Source: Symsagittifera roscoffensis (Eukaryota; Xenacoelomorpha; Acoela; Convolutidae). From it: DNA of 64,000 bases. Position numbers and translations under genes: made by a program. Below the pieces are notes generated by a model that worked only from the letters and a program-made list of their open reading frames with translations, was not told the DNA's origin and did no database searches. Below are positions 53,175 through 64,000 of the stretch, piece by piece; positions within the stretch are counted from its first letter, which is position 1, and every line of letters starts with the position of its first letter. The stretch lies in contig NC_087063.1 of NCBI RefSeq assembly GCF_963678635.1, positions 83,871,574 to 83,935,573 on the forward strand, given 5' to 3'.

Positions 53175-54310
53175 GGACCACTGGTTCACATTTTCGGATG
53201 ATAACTAATTATAGCTTCCCAAAAATAATATCCTATTGGAAAGTCTTTTTTATAATAACAATATCTATGGAAAGTCTATTTTTTCAATCACTTATAATAA
53301 TCATTTATCTCAAATTTGACAAAGTAAAGCAAAAGAAAACGAAAAAAAAAGAAATTATGCGATCCATATTTGATTTTTCAGAAGCACGCAAGCAAATGAA
53401 TAAAATATTCCATCTTGTTTCTCATGGAAACTTAAAAAAAGCTTTCTGAGGAAAAAAATTATGGCTAGTGGCCGAATTTGATGGTTCAATGAGCAGATTG
53501 ATTGGTCATTATGGCTCATTCTTTGCAAGTTACCGATCATTGTTTGCTTCGAGACCGGCTTTTAGAAGCCACGCAGGACTAAAAACGCCGATTTCTGAAT
53601 TGAGATCATACGTGCTATTTTTGGTAAATACGCGGATTTCATTAAATTGAAAAAAAATAAATTGATAAGCTCAAAAAATATTTAGCTGTTTACGGCTCAT
53701 GGGCCCTATAATTAACAAATTAAGGGACCAAAAGTCTATTTCAGACAACGAGTGGGACGATTCAATACAATTGAATCAAAAAAGTTGTTCCAGTACTGAA
53801 TTTTTTTCGAATACTTTTTGTTTATCATAAAAAGCCTCACTCAACTTTGAACCACATTCAAAAAATGGGAGACGGCTGATGACTCAAAATTATTTTGGGT
53901 AAAGTGTTTTTTTTCTGAGCTTGAAGAGCCAGTCAGTGAGTGCAGCTGGATCCTTTTCAAAATATCAACTGGCTCAAATCGAAACTGTTTTCCAAGTAAA
54001 AAAAAATGAAATTTTATTGAAAGTTACACTACGTATGAGTTAATTCTATAAAAAAATCGAGCGTTTTGAACGTTTCAAATTGCCGAGAAAGTTGTGCAGT
54101 TAGACTTCTTGTAAGAACTCAAGTAATTCTTATCCTAAACATTCGTAAGTCAAAGGTAGAGTTGCGAATCAATTCTTCTTGAAGCAATGTTTTGGCACCC
54201 TCTTTTGGTTCTGGATGTTGACTTTCAATTAGCCATTTTGAGCAATGTTTTTTATTCTATCTGAAAGGAAGTGACGCCTTGAGTTGAAATTTTGTTCATT
54301 AACATTTTTG
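53175..54310. other. AT-rich DNA, no supported gene
   Basis: Short frames (for example 53468-53650) look protein-like in parts but have no splice or homology support. Confidence 0.4.
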
Positions 54311-54319
54311 GGAAATTTA

Positions 54320-54870
54320 CGTTCCGACTTTTGGAAGAAAGTGCGGAATATTTAAGCTTGGGGTGGTTTTTTGTTCCCTCAATTTTCGACTTTTTCAATA
54401 AACAGTTTTGACGGAATTTTTTGTATCATCTGGAAGATATTGTTTTCTTGAGCTCATATGTCATAATATATTTTACCTATGATCGTTTTTTGTAAAAAAA
54501 AAAATAGGGGTTTGAAAACTTTTAGTTTGGGCAATTTGGGATTGTTAACGCTCGATATATTGCGTTGCTATAACAAGCGTAAGCGGCCGAATAATGCGTT
54601 CTAAATTAAAATGAAGCAAGTAATTTGGTAATTTTATTAGGATGCAAGACGCTAAATATATCCATTTGCAGTTTACATTAGCGTGTGTGGCTTACAAAAA
54701 AATGAAGTGTTTTTTTTATTTCGATTAGTTCGTCAAGTTTTTTTCTAATACAAACTTTTAAACTGACCTTAAAATGCTTGAAATGTTTCACCCTGATATG
54801 CGTGCAGTCTTTTAAAAAATGATAAGGGTTTGAAGACTGCTAATTTGGCCCGATTTAGTTTTTAACGCGC
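54320..54870 (-). repeat. R1, inverted diverged copies
   Basis: TTCCGACTTTTGGAAGAAAGT...GGGGTGGTTTTTTG...GTTTTGACGGAATTTTTTGTATCAT...AACGCTCGATATATTGCG...AAGCGGCCGAATAAT, then a second start at about 54795 (GATATGCGTGCAGTCTTTTAAAAAATG). Confidence 0.65.
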
Positions 54871-55729
54871 GAAAAAATTATTTGTTTTTAAGCTTCAGTG
54901 GAAGTTTGATCTGGCTAAGAAATCGTTCCAAATTAAATTTTCGCGAACTATGCGACCTTTTTGATACACTATTAGACGCTAAGCAAACACCTCGCACATT
55001 TTATAGAGCGCTTAAGGCGAAGGTTTCAAAAATTGTATTCAAGAGGAAACCCTCATTTCTGAAAAGTTTATCAGTTTTCTAACTTCTCAACAAGATTTTA
55101 TTCAAAGCAATGAAAACTTTCAGATTTTGACACGATACAAAAAGTCTTGCTAGTTGAGTGTTATTTTGTCGGGTGTTTGTATTCGCGAAATTTATCCTCT
55201 AATTCGTTTTTCAGGGCTGTTTTGAGCGGAATCGTCAAAACTTTCAGTAGGAAAACATTTATGGTAATGTTGTTCCGGCCAATAAAGGCAAAACAACAGT
55301 TGAGCAAAGTGAGGTTAAAGGCTGAGTACTGCTTTATTTGTCTTTCTTTTTTTTGAAGAACCTAATAAAAATTTTCAAATTAAAAAATAAGAAACAAAAC
55401 TTACTCGCGAAAGACCTCTGTCAGAAAGTTCGTCAACAACCCCTGAAAACAAAGAAAGGAAATTTAAATTTTTTTTCAAAAATCAATTTGAAGATCAAAG
55501 CCTTTAGCAAAATTTTGTGAACAGAATCAGTTCCAATTTGAAAATTTAACTTAAATGTATCATTTGAAAAATCGAAAAACATGACTAACAATAACCCAGA
55601 CTCGGTTAAAAGAAAAAACAACCGATTAAAATATGATTATTTTTAACTTTTTTTCACACTATGATTAAATATTATTGATTGTGATGCAGCACTTTTGACT
55701 ACGAACTTTTACAATTTCAATAAAATCAC

Positions 55730-56110
55730 TAAAAATGTATCGTTTTAATGGATTATAATTCTTTTAAACATCTAAACTTGCGCTAATAATTAATTATAAT
55801 GTGAGAAAAAGTTTAAAATTAATTGTTTTTTAATCGTTTTAAAAAAAGTTTTTTTTTTCTTTTACCCTATTCTGAGCGATTGTTCGTTTAAAAAAATTAT
55901 AATCTATTAAAATCATAAATTTTTAGTGATTTTGTTGAAATTGTAAAAATTAGTAGTCAAAAGTGATAAATCACAATCAATTATGTATTTTTTATATTAT
56001 TAGCCTAAAATCTGAAAAAACACATTATAATAATTTTTTTGATTATCTATTTTACAAAACTTATTTCTCAGATAAAATGATTGCTAAAAAGGATTATAAA
56101 AATTCAAACA
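55730..56110. repeat. ATTATAAT-rich block
   Basis: Dense AATTATAAT, ATTATAATCTATTAAAATC phrases with internal inverted symmetry (55700-55760 against 55910-55980: CACTAAAAATG / ATTTTTAGTG and TTGTAAAA). It may be the centre of a decayed palindromic element. Confidence 0.4.
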
Positions 56111-56539
56111 AAAATGATCATTAAAAAAGAAGAGGAAAAACTAAATTTTCTGACTGCCCCTTGAAACTTTCAACTTATTTTTTAACGTTTTAAATATTCC
56201 TTGTTGGTGTTATTCTCTATTATAAGCTATTAATTTTAAACAGAAACTTGTTCTTTGAAAAGATAAAAAGAACAACAGATTGACAACAAAAAAAATAAAA
56301 AAGCAGTTACACAGTTTTATCTGGTACAAATTAGTTAAAATGACACTCTGGAGCATCCTATTATAAAAAAGAAAAAGGTTTTAAATGCTTTTAACAAAAA
56401 TTGATCGTATTTGATCAAGATTAATTTCTCCACTTGATAGATTATTCTTTTTTTCAGGGGAAAGGGTTAGTTTACTCGTTTGTTCAAGTCAAGAACTTTT
56501 AAAGCCTTCTGTTCACAATTTCTGAATACTGTTACTAAA

Positions 56540-56716
56540 ACAGTATAGTTTTTTCCTCCTCCGCCTGCATCCCCTACAGTTCAAAATTTGCTCCTATTGT
56601 TTGATTGTTTTGAACATTGACACGTTGACTAATAAAGCGATGATAAAAAAACTTAATTAGTCTTCATAATTAACCGTGAAGTTACGGAGAGGGTAAGGGA
56701 GGAAGAAAAAAGCCAA
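56540..56716. mobile_element. MITE-like element, diverged copy 5
   Basis: Shares the interior of copies 1 and 2 (TGTTTGATTGTTTTGAA, ACTAATAAAGCGATGA, TTAGTCTTCATAATTAACC). Ends are degenerate (TTTTTTCCTCC left, GGAGGAAGAAAAAAGCC right). Confidence 0.6.
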
Positions 56717-56789
56717 TTAATTGTTAAACGCATAAATTATTTTTTGACTTTCAATTTATTCATATCAATTGAAAATCAAGAAAATGGAA

Positions 56790-58410
56790 ACATAGGTTGA
56801 TTACATTCAAAACATAATTCAAGCACAAGTATTGGTAAACGATGCCTGCAGCAAGTATTGTACCACGAAAGGTTGTTCTGCGTGCGGCATTTACATCGTG
56901 CTGCAAAGGCAAAGGTTTTTTTGCCGGAGTCTCTTTAATTTCATTAATAAAATTTTTTTGGTCTGCCTTTTCGAAGGTAATAAAAGTTGTGCGGGAAGCG
57001 AACGGTTTATCTTCTGCAATTGAAAAGGTAATTAAAATTGCGAGATGGTTTGAGCCTAGCTTCAAAAGATTTTGCCATGAAACATTCAATAAAATGGATG
57101 TCGAGCCCAGTGAAATATCTGGAGATGATGCTGACGTGTTACTATTGTATGGGACTCTAGTTTGATTATAGTCATTTGATGGGGTAGTCTTAGATTCAGT
57201 AATTTTGGCCCCCAGTCAGGACCCTTGTTGGTCTTCCGGGATATTGGAGTACCAAAAGGAGAAGTGGGCACTAGCAAAACTGAGGACGTTGCTGTTTTCA
57301 TCGGATAACAGAGCTGGAAACTTTTTGAGGCAGCTAGAACGGGGAGAGATGTAAAAAGATGTAATACGTAGATTTTAGTTGCTGATTTTTACTCATTTTA
57401 ACCTCCCTGTTAAGGTTAAAATCTTTGTTAAAAAGAATTATAGAGAATTAAAAGCTTTGTTAAAACCTTTATAAGAAGAAAAATAAGGTCTGGGTCCGTA
57501 ATGCGCGTCCAAAATTCCGCCTTTCATTGTTTCTAGTTCCTCGTATAGAAGGGAGTTACGAATGATAGTGAGGATCCACGTCCCTCTCAAGTACAGTCCT
57601 ATCTAATAATTTCATATTTTGTGCCAAACGAGGTGTTGCTACTTTTCAAGACTAATTTCGTTTCTTGAAAAACCGCGATGTGGTTTCGGTAATTGCATAA
57701 TAAGGCTTCAATTTTGTGTGCTTTCCCAGAGATCCCATTGCATTTTAATTGCAGGATGTTCAGCTACTTGGTACAGAGGGAGTTTGCTTGATTGATTGAG
57801 GGCTCGTTGCAGTAGAGGGGTTTGTGTCATGACGACAATTCGGAGTTTGATTGGTTAGAAGGGGACTGTGCTCACTGGGTGTGAATTAGTAGTTGGAGGT
57901 AGGTTTGTTACGTGGTGTCGATTAAGGTTAGTTTTCTTAGTCACATGAGGGGGCAGTATATAGGATTCAGTGCGGGACGGGCAGTTAAATACACTTTTGT
58001 GCTCTTTGAGATTTTCAAGACCGCTTCATTTACAATGGATTCAACCACATTCGTGGCACCAGACGCTGGCGCCGGTCCATAAAATTTTTTGATTACAAGG
58101 GGAGCAGGTATAGGGTTACGGTTAATGCAGGCACATTGGATCAATATTTAAAATAATAGATGGGCGACCTCACTGAACTAGGAAGATCAAAAACTAAAAA
58201 CGCGGAAAAAACATGCTTTTTGCGCACCAATGTATGGGGAGGGTAGGTTACTGTCATTTTCGGCCGTATAAACAGCGCGTCGGGTCCACCATTTGAAGGA
58301 TGAACTTTTTGACCCAGGAAAGTAAATAAAACCTGAGGGGGTATTTCAGCGACTGGCCTTTCCTGGCAGGTCTTGTCCGGTTTCTGAAGAACAACAGTTC
58401 CCAATTTCAT
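56790..58410 (-). pseudogene. Decayed LINE: ORF1 fragments and EEP-type endonuclease
   Basis: At 57763-57603 the minus strand reads LNILQLKCNGISGKAHKIEA, then HIAVFQETKL: the start of an endonuclease/exonuclease/phosphatase-family domain as in LINE ORF2 (QxKCNG/QxNxNG and QETKL are its metal-binding landmarks). The end of the domain is at 57089-56835 (GSNHLAILITFS, where GSDHLP is usual, so the catalytic Asp is replaced by Asn). Frames at 58410-57941 (for example CACINRNPIPAPLV) sit where ORF1 would be. Stops and frameshifts separate these, and no reverse transcriptase follows. Non-LTR retrotransposon, clade not assigned. Confidence 0.75.
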
Positions 58411-58598
58411 TGATCCAAAATTGGAATTTCAAACTCAGTTTTGGCATCAAGCATCAGCACTCGCAAAATTTTCTCTTCTTATTTGCCATGGGGAACCTGT
58501 AGAAAATTTTGTTTAAACCGCCCTTTATTTCGATACTATCTCTTAGTGTTACAAATAATTTCAATAAAATTCATATGCTACTGGCTTTAATTTTTTTG

Positions 58599-58990
58599 TT
58601 CCGACTTTCGATACGAAAGTAACGGAAAATTTGTGCTCGGGGTGGGTTTTCTCTTCAGACAAATTTCGACTTTTAATCTAGCCATTTTGACGGAGTTTTT
58701 TCTAATGTCATTCGAAAAGTATTGTTGTCCTGAGCTTGAATTTGAAATAAAATTCACCTGTAATCGTTTTTCGCAAAGTAAGGGGGTTTAACGATTGCCA
58801 TTTTTGGCCAATTCGGGACAATTAACGCGCGATATATTGGTTGAAATTGGATAATTACAAATTGGTTGAAAGAAGCTTATTTGCCATAACTGATTTGTTA
58901 CAAAGAGCAAAATATATCCTTTTATACTTTATATGGCGTGTAGGTGGACGATTTTTATAAAAATATTAAATTTTAGAGAAAAAAAAATCC
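58599..58990 (-). repeat. R1, inverted copy
   Basis: TTCCGACTTTCGATACGAAAGTAACGG, GAGC...GGGGTGGG, CACCTGTAATCG, GGGACAATTAACGCGCGATATATTG and TACTTTATATGGCG, then interrupted by the SINE. Confidence 0.8.
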
Positions 58991-58992
58991 AT

Positions 58993-59226
58993 TTGTCGCC
59001 GAAGGCGCCTTAGACAATTTTTAGGTTTTTAGGGTCCGTCACCAAAGTTGATTATTTAAAAATAGTTCAAAAGGCAGTTTTCGAGACCCTTCGGGTCGGC
59101 AGGGGTCGAATCCCTGAGGGAGGGGCGTCTGCCCACCCCATTCTTAAATCCGCCCCTAACTCGAGCTATTTCGCGTAAGCGGCAAACAATCAGCTTTAGA
59201 ACATGTTCCAAATTGAATTGAGGCAT
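58993..59226 (+). mobile_element. tRNA-like SINE, copy 1, with flanking R1
   Basis: 234 bp matching 60712-60945 with about six differences. A-box-like TAGTTCAAAAGG, a GACCC-TTCG-GGTC hairpin, and a T-arm-like hairpin CAGGG-GTCGAAT-CCCTG that contains a B-box (GGTCGAATCC). These are the internal RNA polymerase III promoter elements of tRNA-derived SINEs. The last 70 bases include R1 sequence (GTAAGCGG...), so the true SINE 3' end is near 59160. Confidence 0.7.
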
Positions 59227-59490
59227 ATATAGCGGCGATATAATACGTAATAGAAATCATTTCATACTAGTTGTAACAAGCTTTTTGTCATAATTGCCAC
59301 GTTACTAAAAGCGAAATCAATCACATTGTACTTTATTTGGCGTGTGGGGTGAATATTTTCAAAACAAGTCCTGAATTTTTCTTTAATTTTTTTTTGAAAA
59401 GTTCATCAATTGTTTTTAAACGACCACTGCTCTATAAACTCGAAACCTTCAAGGCTTTGCCCTGATACAAGCAGTCTTGTTTTTTTTTAG
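59160..59490 (-). repeat. R1, inverted copy after the SINE
   Basis: From GCGTAAGCGGC through ATCACATTGTACTTTATTTGG to the inverted R1 head AAGGCTTTGCCCTGATACAAGCAGTCTTG. Confidence 0.75.
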
Positions 59491-60425
59491 TTCCAAATGA
59501 TACTTGCGTCAGTTTGAAATGTAATCTATTCTAATGTAATTTTCAAAGTGAATTTTTATTTCCAAAATTTTCGGTGCAGCTGAAATAGAGATCGAAATAT
59601 ATCAACAGAGCCAAAACCCAGATAGAAAGTTGTCAGTATGTACAAAAAAACGACAAAATTCATAAGGAAGTACAAAAAAAATCTTCATTTTCTCTATAAT
59701 TTAATGTTGTTGGTGCGTGGTGTGAAGACAGAACTAAACAAATGTGTAGAATGTTAGTAAAATGGGCGAAATTTTTTTCAAATTTTATTAACAAACAAAA
59801 ACTGTTCTGTTTTTTTTTGTTTTGTTTGGTTTTTCTATACTTTTTTTAAATTTTCATAGAGAATTTCTATTGCGAGACAAAAACTTAAAAAATTTGAACC
59901 GGTTTTTTTCGACCTTGGACAACTATTTGAAAATGTTTTTGATGTCGTTCGAATCGAGATTGAAAAAGCTTTTTTATAATACATCAATCAACTTATTCAG
60001 ATGATTATTTGATGTACCTAAACTTAAGTAAAACCTTAAGTACGAAAAAATAAAAAAAAACAGATCACATCTGAATACAGGGTTACGCCCCAATTTCAAT
60101 GATTGAAACAAGATAAACTAAAATTTGAGTTTACAGAGTTATTTATGACTCGCATTGTTTTATGCAAAACTGTCCGATTAGGAAAGTCAGGTTCAAAAAA
60201 TGACGTCACTAATCATTAAGAACAAACTTTGAAACTGAAAACCGTCAAATTTGTACTCGAAAGCGTAGTTTGCCTTCCATTTAGCAAATACATTTTATCC
60301 AAAACTAAATTGAAATTGAAAGTCAACTCATGAAAATTAAATTAAGATTAGGCCTTGCATTGAGTTTGGCCGTGGGTTAATGAAAAATTATGTTGACAAA
60401 ACATACAGTTTCAAGTTTTTTCGCT
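59491..60425. other. AT-rich DNA, nothing recognised
   Basis: No supported gene, RNA or repeat. Confidence 0.45.
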
Positions 60426-60650
60426 CCAAATACTTACGCTCGTGGTGGTTTTTTCTCTAGAAAAGTTCAGAAAGACTTTTTAACTAAACATTTTCGACAA
60501 CTTTTCTTATCAGCCAAAAAATTTTGTTGTCCTGCGCTGAAATTGAAAAAAAAATTGTAAGACAATGGAGGTTTAGAGATTGACAATACGGGCAATTGGC
60601 GACAATTAATGCTCGAGCCAAAGGCAGATCTAAAATTTTTTCTGCGCCGC
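60426..60650 (-). repeat. R1, inverted diverged copy
   Basis: TACGCTCGTGGTGGTTTTTTC, ACATTTTCGACAACTTTTCTT, GGGCAATTGGCGACAATTAATGCTCG: R1 order in reverse. It abuts SINE copy 2. Confidence 0.6.
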
Positions 60651-60711
60651 GGACAAATATTTGAAAATGCGTTTTTTTTGGCGCGCGCTCATCCCTCAAA
60701 ACTAGTGTATA

Positions 60712-60945
60712 TTGTCGCCGAAGGCGCCTAAGACAATTTTTAGGTTTTTAGGGTCCGTCACCAAAGTTGATAATTTAAAAATAGTTCAAAAGGGAGTTTT
60801 CGAGACCCTTCGGGTCGGCAGGGGTCGAATCCCTGAGGGAGGGGCGTCTGCCCACCCCATCCTTAAATCCGCCCCTAACTCGAGCTATTTCGATTAAGCG
60901 GCAAACAATCAGCTTTAGAACATGTTCCAAATTGAATTGAGGCAT
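60712..60945 (+). mobile_element. tRNA-like SINE, copy 2
   Basis: Same 234 bp as copy 1, about 97 percent identical over the shared span, including the 3' R1-derived bases. The similarity therefore extends beyond the SINE and suggests a local segmental duplication or a compound unit. Pol III boxes as in copy 1. Confidence 0.7.
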
Positions 60946-62480
60946 GGCATTTAGTCTATTTAAAGTTTTGCTTTATGCAAAAAATATTACTTAGCACTTT
61001 ACAGATGCTTACAGTCACAGGATGACTTTCTCATTCAAAAAAATATTATAATTTTTGCGCCCAGGTATTTGCGAACACCCAGAAGAAGTGTTTCCTCAGT
61101 TTCCCAATATTGTTCTCGTTTTTAAATTATTTGGCCCTCGAACAACCAGTTTCAAGCTTTTATTGCAAAACCGGGTTTTTATTTTCTCTGATCATTTTAT
61201 TTAGATTTCAAAAAGTTGGCGCCTGGTGTTTTCTTCTTTTTCTCGATTTAGCCAGTGATTAAATCACTCTGAATTGATCGAAGGTGGATATTGAAGTTGA
61301 TTTTAGGCCTAATTACTTTCGCAAGCACAAGATGCAAAAAATCTTCTTATTGTGAACTATCAGAAACGTGTCAGGGACAATTTTAGGTGGCTTTTCAAAA
61401 TTTTTTGTGTGATTTGGAAGTCTATTAAAAACTAGTGTTTTATCACCTAGTCATTGAAGCATTCATATTTTGACAATTTTCAAATGGTTGTTGAATGTTT
61501 CAGTTACGCACTTAAGGTCGTATTGTCAAGCCAGCAAATAACAGTTTTCAAAAAACGTATTGATATTGAAGATTTGATTTTGACTTGAAAAAAAAATCAT
61601 TTTCCTTGTAAGCAATTTAACCGATATATTCCAATTATTTCTTTGAATGTGAAGTTAGTGGTAGTAGTTCAGCAACTGTGTTCGAAACAAAAAGATAAAT
61701 TTTTGATAAAAAGGTCATCAACAATTTGGAATAGGATCAAAATTATTCAAATGATGCCTTTACTAACAGACAAAAATGTCCAAATCCAAAGCTTATATAT
61801 ACTTTTAAACTTTTATTTTTATTTAGAATTTTAGGATAGAAAAAAAGTTCCAACCGCAAAAATCTGTGGAAAAAACTCTTGGCAAAAATTTTCAAATTTG
61901 CACAGCGCAAAGCCCACGAGCCCTGTCCAATTCAGGTTTATTATAATTAACAATTTCTAATACTTTTTTGATACTTAAGCCACTCTGCTGGAAAAAAAAA
62001 CATGACATGATGAGATGCACATATACTTTAAAAGTTTTATCAAAGTTTGACATTTGATAAAATTTTACAAAACCCAATTTAATCTCAAGAGCTAAATTGG
62101 ACCACAAGCACCTCAAAAAATTTTTTTAAAGAAAAGCTGAGGTGGCGTTATCCCCCACTTAACTTTATAGGATCGTTTTTCTCGCAGCAGTCACATATTT
62201 TTGACAAACCATTAAATATAAAAATCAACTATCCAGTCCTATCCAGGGCCTCTAACTGCTCTTGTAAGTTCCAACTATCACTTTTCTAGCAAGAAGCTTT
62301 CGCTATCTATTCTCTTCGGCCAAAATTTAGAGAATCATTTTTTTCATCAAACAGGAACTGCTAAGTCAAAATCCTGAACAAACTAAAACAATGAAGAAAT
62401 AACACCATGTCGATTAACTATCATAACTTCAAAGAGATACAAGAGTAAATGTGGCTTCTCATGTTAGATAATTTCAATGC
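60946..62480. other. AT-rich DNA, no supported gene
   Basis: No coding frame with splice or homology support was found. Confidence 0.45.
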
Positions 62481-62489
62481 ATGTTTGTT

Positions 62490-63190
62490 GAAACAAGTTG
62501 TTGCCATTTTTCTGTAGAATTGAAACTATAGAAAAATATGTCATATTAAAACCCTTTAAAACATGATTCTAACATGTTTTAAGGGTCGAGAAAAACCGGT
62601 TTGAAAATTTTCATTTTTCGTCTAATTTCGAGGAAATAAGGTGAGCGAGCAGGCTTATTTTGTTTTTCAAAAAATTTACCACAAACAATTATCGGAATGG
62701 GTCGAATGATTTATTATGTTAAGGCTCTTTGAATCCTGATTCGAATGAAATTCACAACATTTTCAGAATTTGTTCCAGTGTTGAGAAAAACCGGTTTGAA
62801 ATTTTTGAGTTTTGGTCCAATTTTGAGAAATTAAAGCAAGCGAGCAGGCTTTTTATAGATGCATACGCCATGAAGCTTTAATAAAATTATTTTTTGAAGT
62901 TATTTAGCGCCAGTTTTGGAATAGAAAAAACTTCAATTTCCTAAAAAGCATAAAAAACGTTTTTTTTAGGTAAATGGTCGGAACATTTTGAGCTACTTGC
63001 ACAGCAACCAGCTATCCTTTTATAAATAATTTGTTGTTTTTTCCCCACTCAAAGTCAAGTACAACAAATAATCATCGGACTGGGTCGAGTGACATATCAA
63101 TCATTTTAAAATTTTAAAACATGATTCTAACATCAAAAAATTTGCAAAAATTTGTCCCTGAGTTGAGAAAACCTCTGTACAAATTGCAAA
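62490..63190 (+). repeat. Repeat family R3, three diverged tandem units
   Basis: Units of about 180-250 bp share ACAAATAATCATCGGA, TGGGTCGAATGA, TTAAAACATGATTCTAACA, GTTGAGAAAAACCGGTTTGAAA and GCGAGCAGGCTT. Non-coding. Confidence 0.65.
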
Positions 63191-63336
63191 AAAAACGGCT
63201 ATCCTTGTTGTGAGATTACTATAATTTTTTCTCTTCCTTTTTTAAATAATTTATGTTTATTTTGCTTGATCTCGATCTCTAATCCGCTCTAATAAAACTG
63301 TCATCAATAACTTCTTTTTGTATTATTTTTGTATTT

Positions 63337-64000
63337 TCACAATAAACAACAGATGTCATACAGTCTGGCAGGGTTTCTGTTTGATAAAAATGACAACTGT
63401 TCAATTTGCTCTTGAGTTTCTATATTTTCAGTTTGTAGCCATTTCTGGTCTCTGAAGAAAGCAATTTGATTTCGTAATTCATCTTTATTGTAATTCGGTA
63501 CCTCAATTGGTATAAAAGGCATCAAATAGTTGAAAGCATCTATTCCTAAAATCGATCGTGGTGTTATATCCAGAGGCTTCAATTCCGAAGCTCTAACAGA
63601 GGCAATGACAACTCCATTTTTCCAATTTTTATCCAACAATTTGCGGAACCCACAAACTAATTCCAACTCCTCGGCTTTTAATTTTCGAATTGAATCTCTG
63701 TTTTCAACCCTCTCGCCAAATGGTTTGCTGAATACTCGCGGATCCAGGATAGGGGACCGCCCAAACAATCTCTGAACTTCGTCCACAATAACAGCAACCT
63801 TCACTGTGCCTTCGTTCGCAAGCCGTATGATTTCATCTATTACGACTGCTGCTATTTTCGAAGCTCTTCTTGGTCGCTGCTTGGCAAACTCGCAGAGTGA
63901 CAGCAATGTTGAGCCATTTGTACTTACTTCATCCACGCCCCATATGTACTCTTGGTTTGTGGTCAATTTCGCCAGGTACTCCTTGGTCGGCTCAACAGCC
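63337..64000 (-). CDS. DAP3: Mitochondrial ribosomal protein mS29 (DAP3), C-terminal exon, partial
   Basis: Open from the window edge to TGA at 63337-63339, about 221 codons. It matches the C-terminal half of mS29/DAP3, the GTP-binding P-loop protein of the mitochondrial small ribosomal subunit, also a pro-apoptotic factor in animals. Landmarks: YIWGVDEVSTNGSTLLSLCE, the VAVIVDEVQRLFGRS segment (the acidic strand corresponding to Walker B), FRKLLDKNWKNGVVIASVRA, GIDAFNYLMPFIPIEVPNYN, and the closing LSFLSNRNPARLYDIC. The real start and the P-loop lie upstream beyond 64000. The frame is intact, and no canonical AATAAA is seen shortly after the stop. Confidence 0.93.
   Translation of the reverse strand, partial: AVEPTKEYLAKLTTNQEYIWGVDEVSTNGSTLLSLCEFAKQRPRRASKIAAVVIDEIIRLANEGTVKVAVIVDEVQRLFGRSPILDPRVFSKPFGERVENRDSIRKLKAEELELVCGFRKLLDKNWKNGVVIASVRASELKPLDITPRSILGIDAFNYLMPFIPIEVPNYNKDELRNQIAFFRDQKWLQTENIETQEQIEQLSFLSNRNPARLYDICCLL

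Noticed and set aside
59060-59125. Possible genuine tRNA gene at the B-box hairpin
   Set aside because: Only the T-arm and A-box resemble a tRNA; no acceptor stem or full cloverleaf can be drawn, and the sequence is repeated as a SINE.
1-64000. CRISPR arrays, bacterial operons, rRNA genes
   Set aside because: No regularly spaced identical repeats with unique spacers, no ribosome binding site pattern and no rRNA-like sequence; introns and DAP3 show a eukaryotic nuclear origin.

Overview
The window is animal nuclear DNA: AT-rich, intron-bearing and crowded with transposable elements. The last 0.66 kb (minus strand) is a C-terminal exon of the mitochondrial ribosomal protein mS29 (DAP3), which fixes the sequence as eukaryotic and fits a metazoan. 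Predicted introns can be very short (44 and 79 nt, GT-AG, one with a perfect TACTAAC branch site) or kilobases long and full of repeats. Short introns together with Ty3/Gypsy elements that carry env-like genes would suit a larvacean-like tunicate, but that identification is only a guess.

Layout. 1-3.2 kb: Gag-Pol of a Ty3/Gypsy relic on the minus strand, one continuous frame broken by three TAA codons. 3.2-9.1 kb: host gene A on the minus strand, assembled here from phase-compatible exons, encoding a predicted N-myristoylated, Ser-rich and acidic protein that I do not recognise. 9.4-14.9 kb: MITE-like and SINE-like repeats. 15.0-21.5 kb: a complete but decayed Ty3/Gypsy LTR element (two LTRs, 4-bp target duplication GATA) inserted into an older repeat (family R1). 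21.5-26.4 kb: more R1 and R2 repeats and a 2.1-kb non-autonomous DNA transposon with perfect 41-bp terminal inverted repeats, carrying two minisatellites.

26.6-43.2 kb: the most unusual region, a retrovirus-like Ty3/Gypsy element of about 16.5 kb whose 5' end lies in a 200-N gap. Its plus strand is markedly poor in G throughout. In order it has a leader with repeated hairpins, two unidentified 5' ORFs, a damaged Gag/protease, an intact RT-RNase H-integrase Pol, a spliced small membrane protein, a 378-codon ORF with no methionine, an Env-like glycoprotein (one frameshift), a 601-aa ORF overlapping the Env stop by ATGA, a short 3' intron and a probable LTR. The four genes after Pol are tightly packed and partly overlapping, as in complex retroviruses.

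43.2-63.3 kb: repeat-rich DNA holding host gene B (a small predicted secreted protein on the minus strand, two exons 5.4 kb apart), one hypothetical ORF, a decayed LINE endonuclease, further R1 copies, two near-identical copies of a tRNA-like SINE, and a degenerate tandem repeat (R3). No functional tRNA or rRNA gene and no CRISPR array was seen.
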